NCBI RefSeq assembly: GCF_003952425.1
Contig: NZ_CP034449.1
Coordinates: forward strand, 4,154,001 to 4,218,000
Length of the DNA stretch: 64,000 nt
Reading direction: 5' to 3'
Source: Mesorhizobium sp. M2A.F.Ca.ET.046.03.2.1
Lineage (GTDB): Bacteria; Pseudomonadota; Alphaproteobacteria; Rhizobiales; Rhizobiaceae
Shown here: positions 44,532 through 53,378 of the stretch, one piece after another
How positions within the stretch are numbered: position 1 is the first letter of the stretch
Layout of the letters: each line of letters starts with the position of its first letter
The notes under the pieces: generated by a model
Seen by the model: the letters and a program-made list of their open reading frames with translations, nothing else
The model's database searches: none
What the model was told of the DNA's origin: nothing
Made by a program: the position numbers and the translations under genes

Positions 44532-45281
44532 ATGGACAGGCTTAAAGGCAAGCGCGCGCTCATAACGGGGGGCACCAGCGGCATCGGCTTGGAAACGGCG
44601 CGTCAATTCCTCAGCGAAGGCGCCCGCGTCGCTGTGACCGGGACCAATCCCGAGACGTTGGAAGCGGCGCGCAAGGAACTCGGCCCGGAAGTTCTGGTCA
44701 TCAAAGCGGACGCCGCGGACGTCGCCGGTCAGAAGACAGTGACGGACGCCATTGAGCAAGCTTTCGGCGGGCTCGACATCGTGTTCGTCAATGCGGGCGT
44801 TGCCTTGCTCAAGCCTATCGAAGCATGGGACGAGGTCGGTTTCGACCGCGTTTTCGCCATCAATGTCAAAGGCCCGTATTTCTTGTTGCAGGCGTTGCTG
44901 CCGATCCTGTCGAATCCGGCTTCGATCGTGCTGAACACCTCTGTCAATGCCCATATCGGCATGCCGAATTCGAGTGTCTACGCGGCCTCGAAGGCCGCAC
45001 TACAGTCGCTCATCCGCACATTGTCGGGGGAATTGATCGGTCGCGGCATCCGGTTCAACGCGATCAGCCCGGGGCCAATCGCAACGCCGCTTTACGGAAA
45101 ACTCGGTTTCACCGAAACTGACCTGAGAACTGTCGCCGACAGCATCAAGGGCCAAGTCCCCGCCGGCCGTTTCGGCGATCCGTCCGAGATTGCTAAGGCC
45201 GTCGTGTTCCTGGCCTCCGACGAAGCCGCCTATACCGTCGGCAGCGAGATCATGATCGATGGCGGCATGGGAACGCTGTGA
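44532..45281 (+). CDS. Classical short-chain dehydrogenase/reductase
   Basis: A 249-aa SDR with all classical motifs: the cofactor loop ITGGTSGIGLETARQF, DAADV, the VNAG strand, catalytic Ser in VLNTSVNAHIG, YAASKAAL with Tyr and Lys, and the PGPIATPLYG stretch. The sequence after the second strand (VTGTN) lacks a clear Asp, so NADPH may be the cofactor. A GAGGTA site precedes the ATG. Control by the divergent LysR protein is likely. The substrate is unknown. Confidence 0.9.
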   Translation: MDRLKGKRALITGGTSGIGLETARQFLSEGARVAVTGTNPETLEAARKELGPEVLVIKADAADVAGQKTVTDAIEQAFGGLDIVFVNAGVALLKPIEAWDEVGFDRVFAINVKGPYFLLQALLPILSNPASIVLNTSVNAHIGMPNSSVYAASKAALQSLIRTLSGELIGRGIRFNAISPGPIATPLYGKLGFTETDLRTVADSIKGQVPAGRFGDPSEIAKAVVFLASDEAAYTVGSEIMIDGGMGTL

Positions 45282-45964
45282 GGTGATGGCCCAATTCATC
45301 ATCCAGACGAGGCGATTGCATTATGGAAAAGAGCCATGTGCGCTGCGTGGAAGCCGCGACTTAGCGCGTCTTTAAAGATAAGTGCTTGTTTTTGTTATTG
45401 ATCGTTACCGGTCGGATAGACCTCACTCGATAGAGTTGGAGTAGAGCTCAGTAAACTGGTGTCATCTTGCACTGCGAGGCAAGGCAGTCGGCGAGGGGCG
45501 TCGAGTTCTCCACACGCAGCGCCAAACCATTAACTCGGTCTGCCATAACCAGGCTCACCTAGCTGGTTGTTGAAAGTCTGAGAGATACCCGTTTTGACTC
45601 TGATCTGTACCCGGCATCGTCATCTTCTGCGTGCTTTCCCGCGGCCGTCGCAGGCGGCAGAATGGGGTTTGTGCTGTACCAGGTAGGAGTCCACCGGTCA
45701 GGCAAACTTCCCCGCGGCGAAGAAGGCTGAGGTTTTTTGCGAGCGCGCTTAGATATTAAAGAGAATGTTCAAGCCTGCCGCTAAAGCCGCATAAGGGCAC
45801 TGGCATCCAGCGGCAACGTCAGCTGTTGCATCGGATCGTCACCAGGATCATGATCCCCTTGGCTAATAAATTCCGACGTAGAATCGTTCGGACCGTTCGC
45901 TTTCTGCGCCGGTTTCACCGTGGCTTCCGCGACAGTGCGGTCGCCTGACAGGAGGGGAAGCGTG
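45282..45964 (+). other. Intergenic, no gene supported
   Basis: About 680 bases. A segment near 45368-45412 (GCGCGTCTTTAAAGATAAG then GTTACCGGT) resembles 47595-47645, so the FAD oxidase gene lies between two copies of a small repeat. Open frames on the minus strand near 45781-46086 have no recognisable protein. AGGAGGGG at 45950-45957 belongs to the next gene. Confidence 0.35.
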
Positions 45965-47320
45965 ATGGGAGTCCAAACAGAACTTGCTCGCAATTTTCTC
46001 GGATCAATTCTCCAGCCCGGCGCGCCCACTTTTGATGAGGTAAGGAGGATACACAATGGCCTCGTCGACCGACGCCCCGCAGTCATTGCCCGTTGTCGAG
46101 GTATTGCCGATATCGTCGATGCTGTCCTTTACGCCCAGGCGACCGGACTGGAGATTTGCGTACGCGGCGGCGGCCACAACATCGCGGGGCGTGCGGTGGT
46201 CGACGATGGCCTCATGATCGACCTCTCCTTGATGAAAGGAGTGCACGTGAATGCCGCCGCCCAGACGGCCGTCGTCGAGGGCGGTGTGACTTGGAGGGAG
46301 TTGAATAGAGAGACCCAGTTACATGGTTTGGCGACCACTGGAGGGGTGATCGGAAGTACGGGGGTTGCCGGGCTTACCCTCGGCGGCGGCCTTGGATGGC
46401 TTATGCCGAAATACGGGATGGCGCTGGACAATCTGATCTCTGTCGATCTGGTGCTCGCTGACGGTTCCGTGGTGAAGGCGAGCGCCGACGCAAATCCCGA
46501 TCTCTTCTGGGCGCTACGTGGCGGCGGTGGCAACTTCGGCGTTGCCGCTTCCTTCGAGTTCCGCCTGCATTCCATCGGCCCAGTCGTGTTCGGGGGGATC
46601 GTTGCCTTTCCATTCCAAGAGGCGAGACAAGTCCTCCGCAGGTTCCGCGACCTTGCCGAAAACGCCTCGGACGACCTGATGCTGGTCGCCGCCTTAACGA
46701 CTGCGCCAGACGGGTCAGGCACCCCGATCGTTGCAATCGTTTCCTGTCATATCGGCTCCGCTGAAGATACTGAGGTCGTTGGGCGCCAGATCCGGAGCTT
46801 TGGGACCGTGGCGGTAGACGCTCTGGGGCCGATACCCTATACGGAACTCAATGGAATGCTGGACGCGGGCTTCCCTACCGGCGCCTTCAACTATTGGAAG
46901 TCCACTTTCCTTCCGCGCCTTGACGATGACGCGGTCGAGGCCCTCGTGACCGCATATGAGCGCTGCCCAGTTCCAACAAGCTCGATCTTGCTGGAAGGTT
47001 TCCACGGTTTTGCGTCGCGCATTCCGGTAGATTCTACCTCCTTCGCGCTCCGTGACATTGGCTTCAACACGCTCGTGCTTGGCCAATGGATGGACAAGGC
47101 CTCTGCGGATCGCACCACCGCTTGGGCGCGCGCCAGCTTCGATGCCCTTGAGCCCTTTGCTGGCAAGCGTCGCTATGCAAATTATTTGGGGGCAGACGAG
47201 GACGCCGGCGCGGCAGCGTTGGCCGCCTATGGTCAAAACCTCGCAAGGCTGCGGCAGTTGAAAACGCGCTATGACCCGAACAACATCTTCCATCATAACG
47301 TGAACATACCACCCGCCTAG
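45965..47320 (+). CDS. FAD-linked oxidase with BBE domain
   Basis: A 451-aa flavin oxidase of the berberine-bridge/6-hydroxynicotine oxidase type. The FAD-binding domain has VRGGGHNIAGRAVVDDGLM, where the His carries the covalent FAD, and STGVAGLTLGGGLGWL, which lacks the Cys seen in bicovalent members. GGGGNFGVAASFEFRL follows. The C-terminal BBE domain ends RLRQLKTRYDPNNIFHHNVN. It would oxidise an alcohol, amine or sugar with oxygen. The ATG at 45965 follows AGGAGGGG; a GTG directly before it is also possible. Single gene with no partner. Confidence 0.85.
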   Translation: MGVQTELARNFLGSILQPGAPTFDEVRRIHNGLVDRRPAVIARCRGIADIVDAVLYAQATGLEICVRGGGHNIAGRAVVDDGLMIDLSLMKGVHVNAAAQTAVVEGGVTWRELNRETQLHGLATTGGVIGSTGVAGLTLGGGLGWLMPKYGMALDNLISVDLVLADGSVVKASADANPDLFWALRGGGGNFGVAASFEFRLHSIGPVVFGGIVAFPFQEARQVLRRFRDLAENASDDLMLVAALTTAPDGSGTPIVAIVSCHIGSAEDTEVVGRQIRSFGTVAVDALGPIPYTELNGMLDAGFPTGAFNYWKSTFLPRLDDDAVEALVTAYERCPVPTSSILLEGFHGFASRIPVDSTSFALRDIGFNTLVLGQWMDKASADRTTAWARASFDALEPFAGKRRYANYLGADEDAGAAALAAYGQNLARLRQLKTRYDPNNIFHHNVNIPPA

Positions 47321-47406
47321 GATATGGCGTTCTAGTCAGAGTAGGGTGCCGCCAATACAGCGATGCAACCGGTTTGTCTGTCAATAGGGCTTCGAAAGTG
47401 AGGTTA

Positions 47407-47434
47407 CCAGGTTCAAACCCTGTTCCCGCAACCA
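47407..47434 (+). other. tRNA 3'-end fragment, possible attachment-site remnant
   Basis: The T-arm-like sequence CCAGG-TTCAAAC-CCTGT is followed by TCCCGCA-A-CCA, that is an acceptor strand, discriminator base and encoded CCA. No matching 5' half (TGCGGGA, D-arm, anticodon arm) is found upstream. The true terminator at 47454 follows directly. Integrative elements leave such 3' tRNA copies at the end distal to the complete tRNA, so this may be the right end of an old insertion lying to its left. Confidence 0.55.
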
Positions 47435-47453
47435 ATTCTATCATAAATCAATA

Positions 47454-47484
47454 ACCGTCCCGGTCTGACCGGGGCGGTTTTTTT
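47454..47484 (+). terminator. Rho-independent terminator
   Basis: ACCGTCCCGGT (47454-47464), loop CTG and ACCGGGGCGGT (47468-47478) form an 11-pair stem with one G-U pair, followed by seven T. It probably terminated the original tRNA transcript and may now also stop transcription from the FAD oxidase. Confidence 0.9.
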
Positions 47485-47838
47485 GCGTTTAAAGCGCAAG
47501 CAATCGTCGCTACGCGCCGGTGGGAGCATCACCGCGCCGAGAAGCCGCGCGAACCGGAAGAGCGAGCAAGTTAGTGCACCTTAGGAGAGATATGGCGCGC
47601 TTTAAAGGCAAGCCTTTTGTTTCTATTGTGTGCGGTTACCGGTTGCTCGTATTTGGGAGTAGCTAGGGCAAGGCCCCATGTCGGGAAGGCAGCATGCGCC
47701 GCAGTCGGCCGTAGAGATCAGCCTGCAACATCCGGAATGCGGACATCGCCGGCGACCACTGTAGAGGTCGTGCTTGCTAGAAGCGGTCGCCATTTTACCT
47801 AGCTTCAATTGCCAGATGCGAATACAAAGCGCCTGAGC

Positions 47839-48785
47839 TTAGGTGGCAATTGCATCAGAGCCGGCGCCGCAAACGATCGCGCAGACCAGCTCATTCTTCT
47901 TTATCGAGATGCGACCTTTGCGCAGGGCGGCGAGGGCGGCAGCGCCGCTGAGGTCCGCTGCCAAGCCCATTTCGAACCAGAGCCACTTGGCTGCGGCGCG
48001 CATTTCGTCGTCGCTGACCAGCACGATCTCATCGACCCGATCGCGAACGGCCTCGAAGATTCGATCGTCGGAGCGCGCGCACGACATTGTTGCTACCGAG
48101 GTGGTCACCTTGTCGAGGGCGATGTTGCGGCCCGCCTCCAGCGAACGCAGCAGCACCGGCGATCCTTCGGCTTCGATGCCGACCACTCGCACAGCCGGCT
48201 TCAGCGCCTTGAGCGCAGTGGACACCCCCGTGATAAGGCCGCCGCCACCCATCGCCACGAGCACGGTGGTCATCTCAGGCAGATCCTCGAGCAGCTCGAG
48301 GCCGACCGTTCCCTGCCCGGCGACAACATCCGCGTCGGCAAAGGGATGGAAATATGCCGCGCCTGTCTCGCGATGGAAGGCGAGAGCGGCGACGTTGGAT
48401 TCATGCCAGGCGGAGCCAACGATCCGAACGTCGGCCTTCCAGGCCCGGAGCTTTTCGATCTTCTCGAGCGAGGCGTTGCTCGGCAGGAAAATGGTGGCCG
48501 GCACCTGTGCCATGAAGCCGGCGCGGCCGTGGCGATGCCGTGATTTCCCCCTGATGCGGTGACGATGCCATGAGCGATGTCGGCAGCATCGAGCGCCAGC
48601 AGCCGGTTCGTGGCGCCCCGCGCCTTGAACGAGCCCGTGACCTGCAGCAGCTCAAGCTTCAAAGCAAGCCGATAGCCTTCGCCAGCTCCCGACTGGAGAT
48701 TGGTCGCCTCGACCACCGGCGTGCGGCGGACATTGCCCCTGATGCGCTCGGCCGCGGCCCGGATGTCGTTCAGCTCGACGATCAT
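47839..48785 (-). pseudogene. Threonine dehydratase/serine racemase-like PLP enzyme, frameshifted
   Basis: The first frame from 48785 gives ELNDIRAAAERIRGNVRRTP, the PLP lysine in VTGSFKARGATNRLL and GIVTASGGNHGIATA. One C is missing near 48525, where relatives read TARAGFMAQ. The second frame then gives FMAQVPATIFLPSNASLEKI, the phosphate-binding VAMGGGGLITG and a full C-terminus to 47839. With the base restored the protein would be about 315 aa and normal. It would deaminate threonine or hydroxy-aspartate. A single missing base may be a real mutation or a sequence error. Confidence 0.85.
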
Positions 48786-49042
48786 GCGATCGCTCCCTCA
48801 TAGGGCGCGGCCACCGTCATGCAGCAATTACCGACGCCGACCGGCCAGGCTGCCGACGACTATAGACCATCCCGTCGGCGGCGTAGAGCACCATCGAAAG
48901 CATCACGCTAAATCGCGTCGATCGGTTCTGGCGACGCGGAGCCATGGCGCATCTTCCGGTTGAGGCGTGAAGAGAGTTTGCAGACAAGAGGGCCGCAGGT
49001 TAGCGTTGATCCATGTTCATTTCCGCATAGGGCAATGATGAG

Positions 49043-50410
49043 ATGACACCCCGAACCAAGTACGCGCGAAGCGGGAAGGTGGCCATCGCCTATCAGGTCT
49101 GGGGGAGTGGTCCAATAGACCTTGTTTGGGCACCGGGAACGGCATCCCACCTCGATCTGGAATGGGAAATGCCACTGCGCGCTCTGTTTTTCGAGAAGCT
49201 CGGGGCGTTCTGCCGGGTTATCAAGTTCGACAAGCGTGGAACGGGGCTGTCCGATCGCCCAATCCGAATGGCGACTCTTGAGGAACGGACTGACGACATC
49301 CGGGCCGTGATGGATGCCGAGAAGGTTGAGCGTGCCAGTCTTTTCGGTGTTTCCGAGGGGGGCTCGATGACAAGTTTGTTTGCTGCCTTGAACCCGGACC
49401 GCGTGAGATCGCTAATCGTCTGGGGTACGCAAGCTCGTTGGTGCGCTTCAGAAGACCACCCATGGGGTTTGTCGTCCGAGGCGTATGATCAGCTCATCAA
49501 GGATGTGGCTGAGAACGGCCCCTCAGACGAGTACATCCGTGGAGCAGGGGTCGGGCTCGGGCCTAGTGTCGATCAAACGGTGGTCGATGCCCAAGCGCGT
49601 GTTATGAGGGCCGCGGCGAGCCCGTCCGCATATGCGGCCTACGAAGCGATGAATCGGGACATCGATATCCGGAATATCCTTCCTGCGATCTCAATGCCAA
49701 CGCTAGTCATGATCCGTTCCCACGATCCGGTTGCATCGGCTGAAGCCGCGCGCGACATGGCGCGGCGCATACCTCAAGCAGAAATGAGGGAGTATCCCGG
49801 GGACATACACACCTTCGTCGCCAAGGACATGGATACGATCCTGGCCGACATTCAGTCGTTTTTGACCGGTGTGACGCCGGAGGTTACGCCTGACCGAAAG
49901 CTAGCCGCGATACTGTTCCTCGACATCGTGTCATCAACGGACCATCTAGCGAGGGACGGGGATCAAGCATGGAGCAATACGCTAACCTCCTATTACAACG
50001 TCGTACGCAAGGAAATCGCACGCTACCGCGGCGAGGAGTTTTCGGTTGCCGGTGATGGTTTCTTGGCACTGTTCGACGGGCCAGCGCGCGCGGTACGGTG
50101 TGCCCTCACCATTGCCGCCTCGGTGAAGCAGCTTGAGATCGACATTCGAGCGGGTGTTCACGTTGGGGAATGTGCGATTGTCGGGACCAACGTAACAGGC
50201 CTCGCTATCCACACAGGAGCAAGGATCATGAGTTCAGCGGAGGCCGGAATGGTTTTGACCTCTCAAACCGTGAGGGACTTGGTGGCAGGCTCAGGCCTAC
50301 GTTTCGCAGATCACGGAGAGCACGTGCTCAAAGGTGTGCCTGACAAACACCGCTTATTCCTGGCGATGTTGGAAGAGGGGCAGCTTCCTGGCGATACCCG
50401 GCTGGTCTAA
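49043..50410 (+). CDS. Alpha/beta hydrolase fused to a class III cyclase domain
   Basis: A 455-aa soluble fusion. Residues 1-275 are an alpha/beta hydrolase: KFDKRGTGLSDRP, nucleophile elbow FGVSEGGSM (Ser104) and His in PGDIHTFVAKD. Residues about 285-445 are a cyclase domain: metal-binding Asp in ILFLDIVSSTDHLARDGD, second Asp in FSVAGDGFLALFDGPARAV, VHVGE. The usual transition-state motif VNxAARL reads IHTGARIM, so the Asn is His while the Arg is kept. Such fusions are common in rhizobia and mycobacteria. The hydrolase part may sense a ligand and the cyclase part make cAMP, or do so weakly. Confidence 0.85.
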   Translation: MTPRTKYARSGKVAIAYQVWGSGPIDLVWAPGTASHLDLEWEMPLRALFFEKLGAFCRVIKFDKRGTGLSDRPIRMATLEERTDDIRAVMDAEKVERASLFGVSEGGSMTSLFAALNPDRVRSLIVWGTQARWCASEDHPWGLSSEAYDQLIKDVAENGPSDEYIRGAGVGLGPSVDQTVVDAQARVMRAAASPSAYAAYEAMNRDIDIRNILPAISMPTLVMIRSHDPVASAEAARDMARRIPQAEMREYPGDIHTFVAKDMDTILADIQSFLTGVTPEVTPDRKLAAILFLDIVSSTDHLARDGDQAWSNTLTSYYNVVRKEIARYRGEEFSVAGDGFLALFDGPARAVRCALTIAASVKQLEIDIRAGVHVGECAIVGTNVTGLAIHTGARIMSSAEAGMVLTSQTVRDLVAGSGLRFADHGEHVLKGVPDKHRLFLAMLEEGQLPGDTRLV

Positions 50411-50619
50411 GCTGTTCCATGCTCGTAAGGGCAACGAGCAGGCAGCTCCCCCTTCGGCCCCCATGCTGCCCGTCGGCAACGCGCCTCATTCCGGCATAGA
50501 GGTGAGTTCTCTGGCCGTCTGATACCGGACATCGACCGCGACCGCGCTGCAACTCGCAATTGCACCTTATGTGTCATTGGCCCAAACGCCGCGTTGATTG
50601 TCACAGATGGTAGTGGAGT

Positions 50620-51111
50620 TCAACCACTCCACAGTTCACCTTCGGGACGACCTCGGCTGAGTTTGTCCGGCAGCGGTCTCCCGGCAGGTGTGAACTCGAG
50701 CGATCCTGAATTTATGCAATAACGGTTCCGTGTCGGAGGAGGGCCATCCGGAAAGACATGACCTTGATGCGCGCCGCAACGAGCGCAAATAATCTCCTTT
50801 CTGAGAATGCCAAAGCGCCTATCTTGGGTGCTCCGGAGATGATCCTGAGCGACTGGCGCAGTGAAACTTGGCCAGCCTGTGCCGCTTTCAAACTTCGCGA
50901 GCGCCCTAAACAGCGGCAACCCGCATAAACGGCAGGTGTACACCCCCTCGCGTCTCTCGTGGAGGAAAACACCACAGAATGGAGGCTCCTCGCCATGTTC
51001 GAGCAGCAATTGCCGCTCTTCATCGCTGAGGTCAGCCTCCAACTTCCGCCTCTGGGTACTGGTGGGAGGCGCTAAGTCGAAGTTACGCATTGATATCACC
51101 CCGTCGTTCAA
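50620..51111 (-). CDS. msrB: Methionine-(R)-sulfoxide reductase MsrB
   Basis: A 163-aa MsrB. The zinc pairs are CRLCG and CARCG, the substrate-binding block is KFESGTGWPSFTAP and the catalytic Cys is in RYCINSGSLEF. ATG 51111 or the internal Met eight residues later (MRNFDLAPP) can start the protein. It repairs oxidised methionine in the cytoplasm; no export signal is seen. Third gene in a row with the VOC and epoxide hydrolase genes, all on the minus strand. A decayed copy is at 11497-12007. Confidence 0.9.
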   Translation of the reverse strand: MNDGVISMRNFDLAPPTSTQRRKLEADLSDEERQLLLEHGEEPPFCGVFLHERREGVYTCRLCGLPLFRALAKFESGTGWPSFTAPVAQDHLRSTQDRRFGILRKEIICARCGAHQGHVFPDGPPPTRNRYCINSGSLEFTPAGRPLPDKLSRGRPEGELWSG

Positions 51112-51202
51112 TCACGCCGATCATCGTTGACGCCTTCGATCCAGTCTTCAAAAAGGTTATATTGCGATGTCGGTCTCGTATTAGGTTACCTGGGGAGCTT
51201 CC

Positions 51203-51835
51203 TCATACCGGCAGCGGCTTGCCGGCGTGCTCCGCCACCATGTACTCGGCATACCAGTCCGGCCAATTTTCATCGCGTTGTCCGCCTGTCCGCTTCTCAT
51301 GCTCGCCATGGGCTTCCGATGCGCGCCGCAGTGCTGCTGCAAGCTCCGCAGACGAGGTATAAGAAGTGGTGTCGTGATCCACGCGGTTGGGCAGTCGCGC
51401 AGTAACCTCCTGCAGCAGCCAGCCGTTTCCCGCGGGGTCGCTGAACGAGGCCCACGAGGCGTAACTGCGCCGGTCGGGATGCGGGCCACTGATGCGGCCT
51501 CCACGATCGGAATAGTGATACACATCGCTCACGTCGACACCGCGACCCGCAAGCTCCGCGCGCGCTGCCTCGATATCGGATACAACGAGATAGAGACCGG
51601 GAGTGACTCCTTTGCCGAAGATGATCGAGCACGGAGAGCCCGGAGGTGTAAACTGGATCACCCGAAAGTCGTCGCCCACGGCATCGGCATCCAGCCTCCA
51701 TCCCAGACTGGCATAGAAGTGCTTGGCGCGCTCCACATCCGCCACAGGAATGACCGCGACCTCGAGCTTCAAGTCGACCGCTCGCGCTGCTGGAGTCGAT
51801 ATCGCGGTGCCGCCGCGCGTCTGATTACCAGTCAT
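51203..51835 (-). CDS. VOC (glyoxalase-like) family protein with C-terminal extension
   Basis: A 210-aa VOC protein, closely related to the one at 3245. Core segments are KLEVAVIPVADVERAKHFYA, FTPPGSPCSIIFGK and YASWASFSDPAGNGWLLQE. The shared tail is AALRRASEAHGEHEKRTGG to YMVAEHAGKPLP. A CGGAGGAAAT site precedes the start. It lies between the epoxide hydrolase and MsrB genes, about 110 and 90 bases away, and is probably co-transcribed. Role unknown; binding of a reactive substrate or product is likely. Confidence 0.85.
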   Translation of the reverse strand: MTGNQTRGGTAISTPAARAVDLKLEVAVIPVADVERAKHFYASLGWRLDADAVGDDFRVIQFTPPGSPCSIIFGKGVTPGLYLVVSDIEAARAELAGRGVDVSDVYHYSDRGGRISGPHPDRRSYASWASFSDPAGNGWLLQEVTARLPNRVDHDTTSYTSSAELAAALRRASEAHGEHEKRTGGQRDENWPDWYAEYMVAEHAGKPLPV

Positions 51836-51944
51836 GTCGATTTCCTCCGTTTCGAGTGCCTTGTGAGTTCATGTGCGGCGGACCGGGCTGCAGCCCGATC
51901 CGCTTCAGGCGGGAGGCCGAGACGCCCAAACGCCTCGGCTCGCG

Positions 51945-53243
51945 TCAGATTGCCTGTCGCAGCGGGCGGAATCCCGCTCGGACGTCAGCGACGAGGACCG
52001 CAGGCTGCTCCCACGCGGCGAAGTGCCCACCTTTATCGGGCTTGTTGTAGTAAATCAGCTTGGGGTAGGCCCGCTCGACCCAGCTGCGAGGCGCCTGAAA
52101 AAGCTCGTCCGGGAAGGCGCTGACGGCAACCGGTATGGACACGCCCTTGACGTTGAAGAAACCGAACCCATTGCCTTCGGCGAGCCGCTCCCAGTAGAGG
52201 CGCCCGGAGGAAACCCCCGTATTCGTCAGCCAAGTGAGCGTGAGGTTGTCGAGGACGTCGTCCCTCGTCAGGCCTTCGGTCTCCCCGGCGAAGGCGCGCG
52301 CAATTAGCTCCAGGCTGCGCGCGTCATGGTCGAGAAAGTAGGCGGCCAGGCCAACGGGGGAGTCCGCGATTCCGTAGAGGGTCTGCGGGCGCAGCCCCAT
52401 CTGGTAGGCGTAGCCGACGCCCTTCGTGTAGACGAACTTCAGCTGCTCGTAAGCGTGCTGCTCCTCGGCGGTTAGGCCGGACGGTGCAGGCGCGCCGGCC
52501 CCGGCTGCCTTGTCGATGTCGGGTGTTATCACGCCGGGCATGTTCAAGTGGATGCCGAGCAGCTCCGGACGCGCCTGCACGCCCATCGTGTCGGTGATGA
52601 TCGCACCCCAATCGCCGCCCTGGGCGACATACTGGTTATACCCGAGCCGCTTCATCAGCACATTCCAGGCGTGTGCAATACGGATTGGTCCCCAGCCTGT
52701 CGTAGTCGGCTTACCCGAGAACCCGTAGCCCGGGATCGACGGTATCACCACGTGGAATGCGTCCGATGCGGTGCCGCCATGTGCGGTAGGATCAACCAGC
52801 GGATCGATGATCTTCAGCTGCTCGATAACCGAGCCGGGCCATCCGTGCGTCACGATCACAGGTAAAGCGTTCTCGTGTTTCGAGCGGACATGGATGAAGT
52901 GGATGTCCAGCCCGTCGATCTCGGTAACGAAGTTCGGGTAGCGGTTGAGCCGAGCTTCGACCTTGCGCCAGTCGTAATCCGTCGCCCAATATTGAGCGAG
53001 CTTCTGAATCGTCGCAAGCGGCACGCCCTGCGAGAAGTCCGTCACCGCTTCACGATCGGGCAAGCGGGTGGCGGTGACGCGCCGGCGAAGCTCGTCGAGC
53101 TCTTTCTGCGGGACGTTGACGGTGAAGGGGCGGATAGAATCGCTGCTGGCCGCAGCCGGCAGTGACCCAGCGAGCGTACCGAGAGCCCCGGCCGCAGCGG
53201 CGGTTGCAAGAACTTCGCGGCGTGTGAGTGATTGTGATGACAT
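51945..53243 (-). CDS. Epoxide hydrolase, Tat-exported, paralogue of the 1.5-kb copy
   Basis: A 432-aa epoxide hydrolase with twin-arginine signal (LTRREVLATAAAAGALGTLAG). HGWPGS, the nucleophile Asp in AQGGDWGAIITD and the catalytic His in KGGHFAAWEQP are all present. GAGGAGG precedes the ATG at 53243; the longer open frame to 53324 lacks a signal. Its leader (TCCGAACA and ACAGAGGAGGAT) closely matches that of the gene at 1550. First gene of the minus-strand operon with VOC and MsrB. The large regulator gene upstream on the same strand ends 135 bases before it and may control it. Confidence 0.9.
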   Translation of the reverse strand: MSSQSLTRREVLATAAAAGALGTLAGSLPAAASSDSIRPFTVNVPQKELDELRRRVTATRLPDREAVTDFSQGVPLATIQKLAQYWATDYDWRKVEARLNRYPNFVTEIDGLDIHFIHVRSKHENALPVIVTHGWPGSVIEQLKIIDPLVDPTAHGGTASDAFHVVIPSIPGYGFSGKPTTTGWGPIRIAHAWNVLMKRLGYNQYVAQGGDWGAIITDTMGVQARPELLGIHLNMPGVITPDIDKAAGAGAPAPSGLTAEEQHAYEQLKFVYTKGVGYAYQMGLRPQTLYGIADSPVGLAAYFLDHDARSLELIARAFAGETEGLTRDDVLDNLTLTWLTNTGVSSGRLYWERLAEGNGFGFFNVKGVSIPVAVSAFPDELFQAPRSWVERAYPKLIYYNKPDKGGHFAAWEQPAVLVADVRAGFRPLRQAI

Positions 53244-53378
53244 AATATCCTCCTCTGTTGGTCCGATCTTGTTCGGACGCGGTTGCGCGATCTGCTCAAC
53301 CACAGAGGGATCGTTGCCCAGCAAGCTTAGGATTGCTTGTTATTCGTTGTTAAGAGCAGTTTAGGTTGGTGGCCGACA

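Noticed and set aside
44426..44584. Longer N-terminus for the LysR regulator
   Set aside because: The extra 53 codons cross the operator and overlap the divergent SDR gene; homologues begin at KLDGIASF.
47330..47434. Complete tRNA gene
   Set aside because: No 5' acceptor strand, D-arm or anticodon arm pairs with the 3' end; only the T-arm and acceptor end are present.
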